A stretch of DNA of 53,388 bases from Chloroflexota bacterium (GTDB lineage Bacteria; Chloroflexota; Limnocylindria; Limnocylindrales; CSP1-4), in the NCBI GenBank assembly GCA_016191345.1, contig JACPOU010000013.1, positions 1 to 53,388 of the forward strand. Direction: 5' to 3'. The translations under genes and the position numbers were made by a program. Below the pieces are notes generated by a model. It was not told the origin of the DNA, searched no databases, and was given only the letters and a program-made list of their open reading frames with translations. This document shows positions 53,356 to 53,388 of this stretch, piece after piece; positions within the stretch are counted from its first letter, which is position 1; every line of letters starts with the position of its first letter.

Positions 53356-53388
53356 ATGGCCAATGACAGGATGGACGTGCTCGAGACG
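53246..53388 (+). mobile_element. left end of an IS256-family insertion sequence (partial)
   Basis: The stretch around 53251-53278 (GGTGATGTCCCTAGAGTTGG followed by TGTAACAGC) looks like the terminal inverted repeat that precedes IS256-type transposases, and a transposase gene starts 100 bases later. The element runs off the window, so the exact end and target duplication cannot be confirmed. Confidence 0.5.
53356..53388 (+). CDS. IS256-family transposase, N-terminus only
   Basis: ATG 53356 follows GAAGGGA and encodes MANDRMDVLET before the window ends. This short start is the typical beginning of IS256/Mutator-type DDE transposases. Only 11 codons are visible, so the call rests on that pattern and on the IS-like sequence upstream. 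Confidence 0.55.
   Translation, partial: MANDRMDVLET

Overview
The window is about 53 kb of very GC-rich (roughly 68-70%) bacterial chromosome. GTG/TTG starts, 1-8 nt gene overlaps, several apparently leaderless promoters, an orphan sugar ABC transporter without its own ATPase, hydrolase-cyclase fusion proteins and Cys-rich LysM proteins together suggest an uncultured, probably monoderm member of the Chloroflexota (Limnocylindria/Ellin6529-like). That placement is inference; there is no rRNA gene here to test it.

Layout. 0-2.9 kb: the tail of an unknown gene, a two-domain rhodanese (-), tRNA-Asn, and an abiEi/abiEii-type toxin-antitoxin pair. 2.9-6.7 kb: a tandem-HTH MerR regulator overlapping a dikinase of rifampin-phosphotransferase-like architecture, then a membrane protein. 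7.1-10.4 kb: a GNAT protein divergent from a SnoaL-like protein plus an alpha/beta-hydrolase-adenylate cyclase fusion, then two small conserved-looking proteins. 10.4-18.4 kb (-): an alpha-glucoside operon, ROK regulator - permease - permease - binding lipoprotein - GH15 - GH31. 18.4-21.2 kb: remnants of a ferric-reductase/ApbE flavinylation locus followed by an intact OmpR/histidine-kinase pair. 21.2-26.7 kb: histidine phosphatase, DUF2652 cyclase-like protein, MsrA, HAD hydrolase, UbiA-type prenyltransferase and a secreted repeat protein.

26.7-42.9 kb is the metabolic and replication-associated core: parB-parA (-), then propionyl-CoA carboxylase (beta, biotin carboxylase, biotin carrier), methylmalonyl-CoA mutase large subunit and epimerase (+), sucD-sucC (-), an F420-type LLM oxidoreductase (-), isocitrate dehydrogenase and sdhCDAB (+). 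These genes form a continuous route propionyl-CoA -> methylmalonyl-CoA -> succinyl-CoA -> succinate -> fumarate. Three copies of a 16-bp palindrome, GTCTTTGCGCAAAGAC, occur only around parAB (27.2, 28.8 and 30.4 kb). I propose them as the parS centromere of this lineage, clearly different from the usual parS.

42.9-53.4 kb: an RNase HI-like protein, a META-domain lipoprotein, RNase P RNA, a small Cys protein, a LysM protein, a MacAB-like efflux operon with a DUF5666 protein, and then a decaying mobile-element zone. That zone holds an N-truncated IstB, a doubly frameshifted secreted metallopeptidase, an exported protein, a 266-bp near-identical copy of the LysM gene tail, and the start of an IS256-family transposase at the right edge. 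A direct repeat TCTCA-N6-TCTCA occurs both in front of the ferric-reductase remnant and in front of the efflux operon, which suggests that the nearby response regulator controls both.
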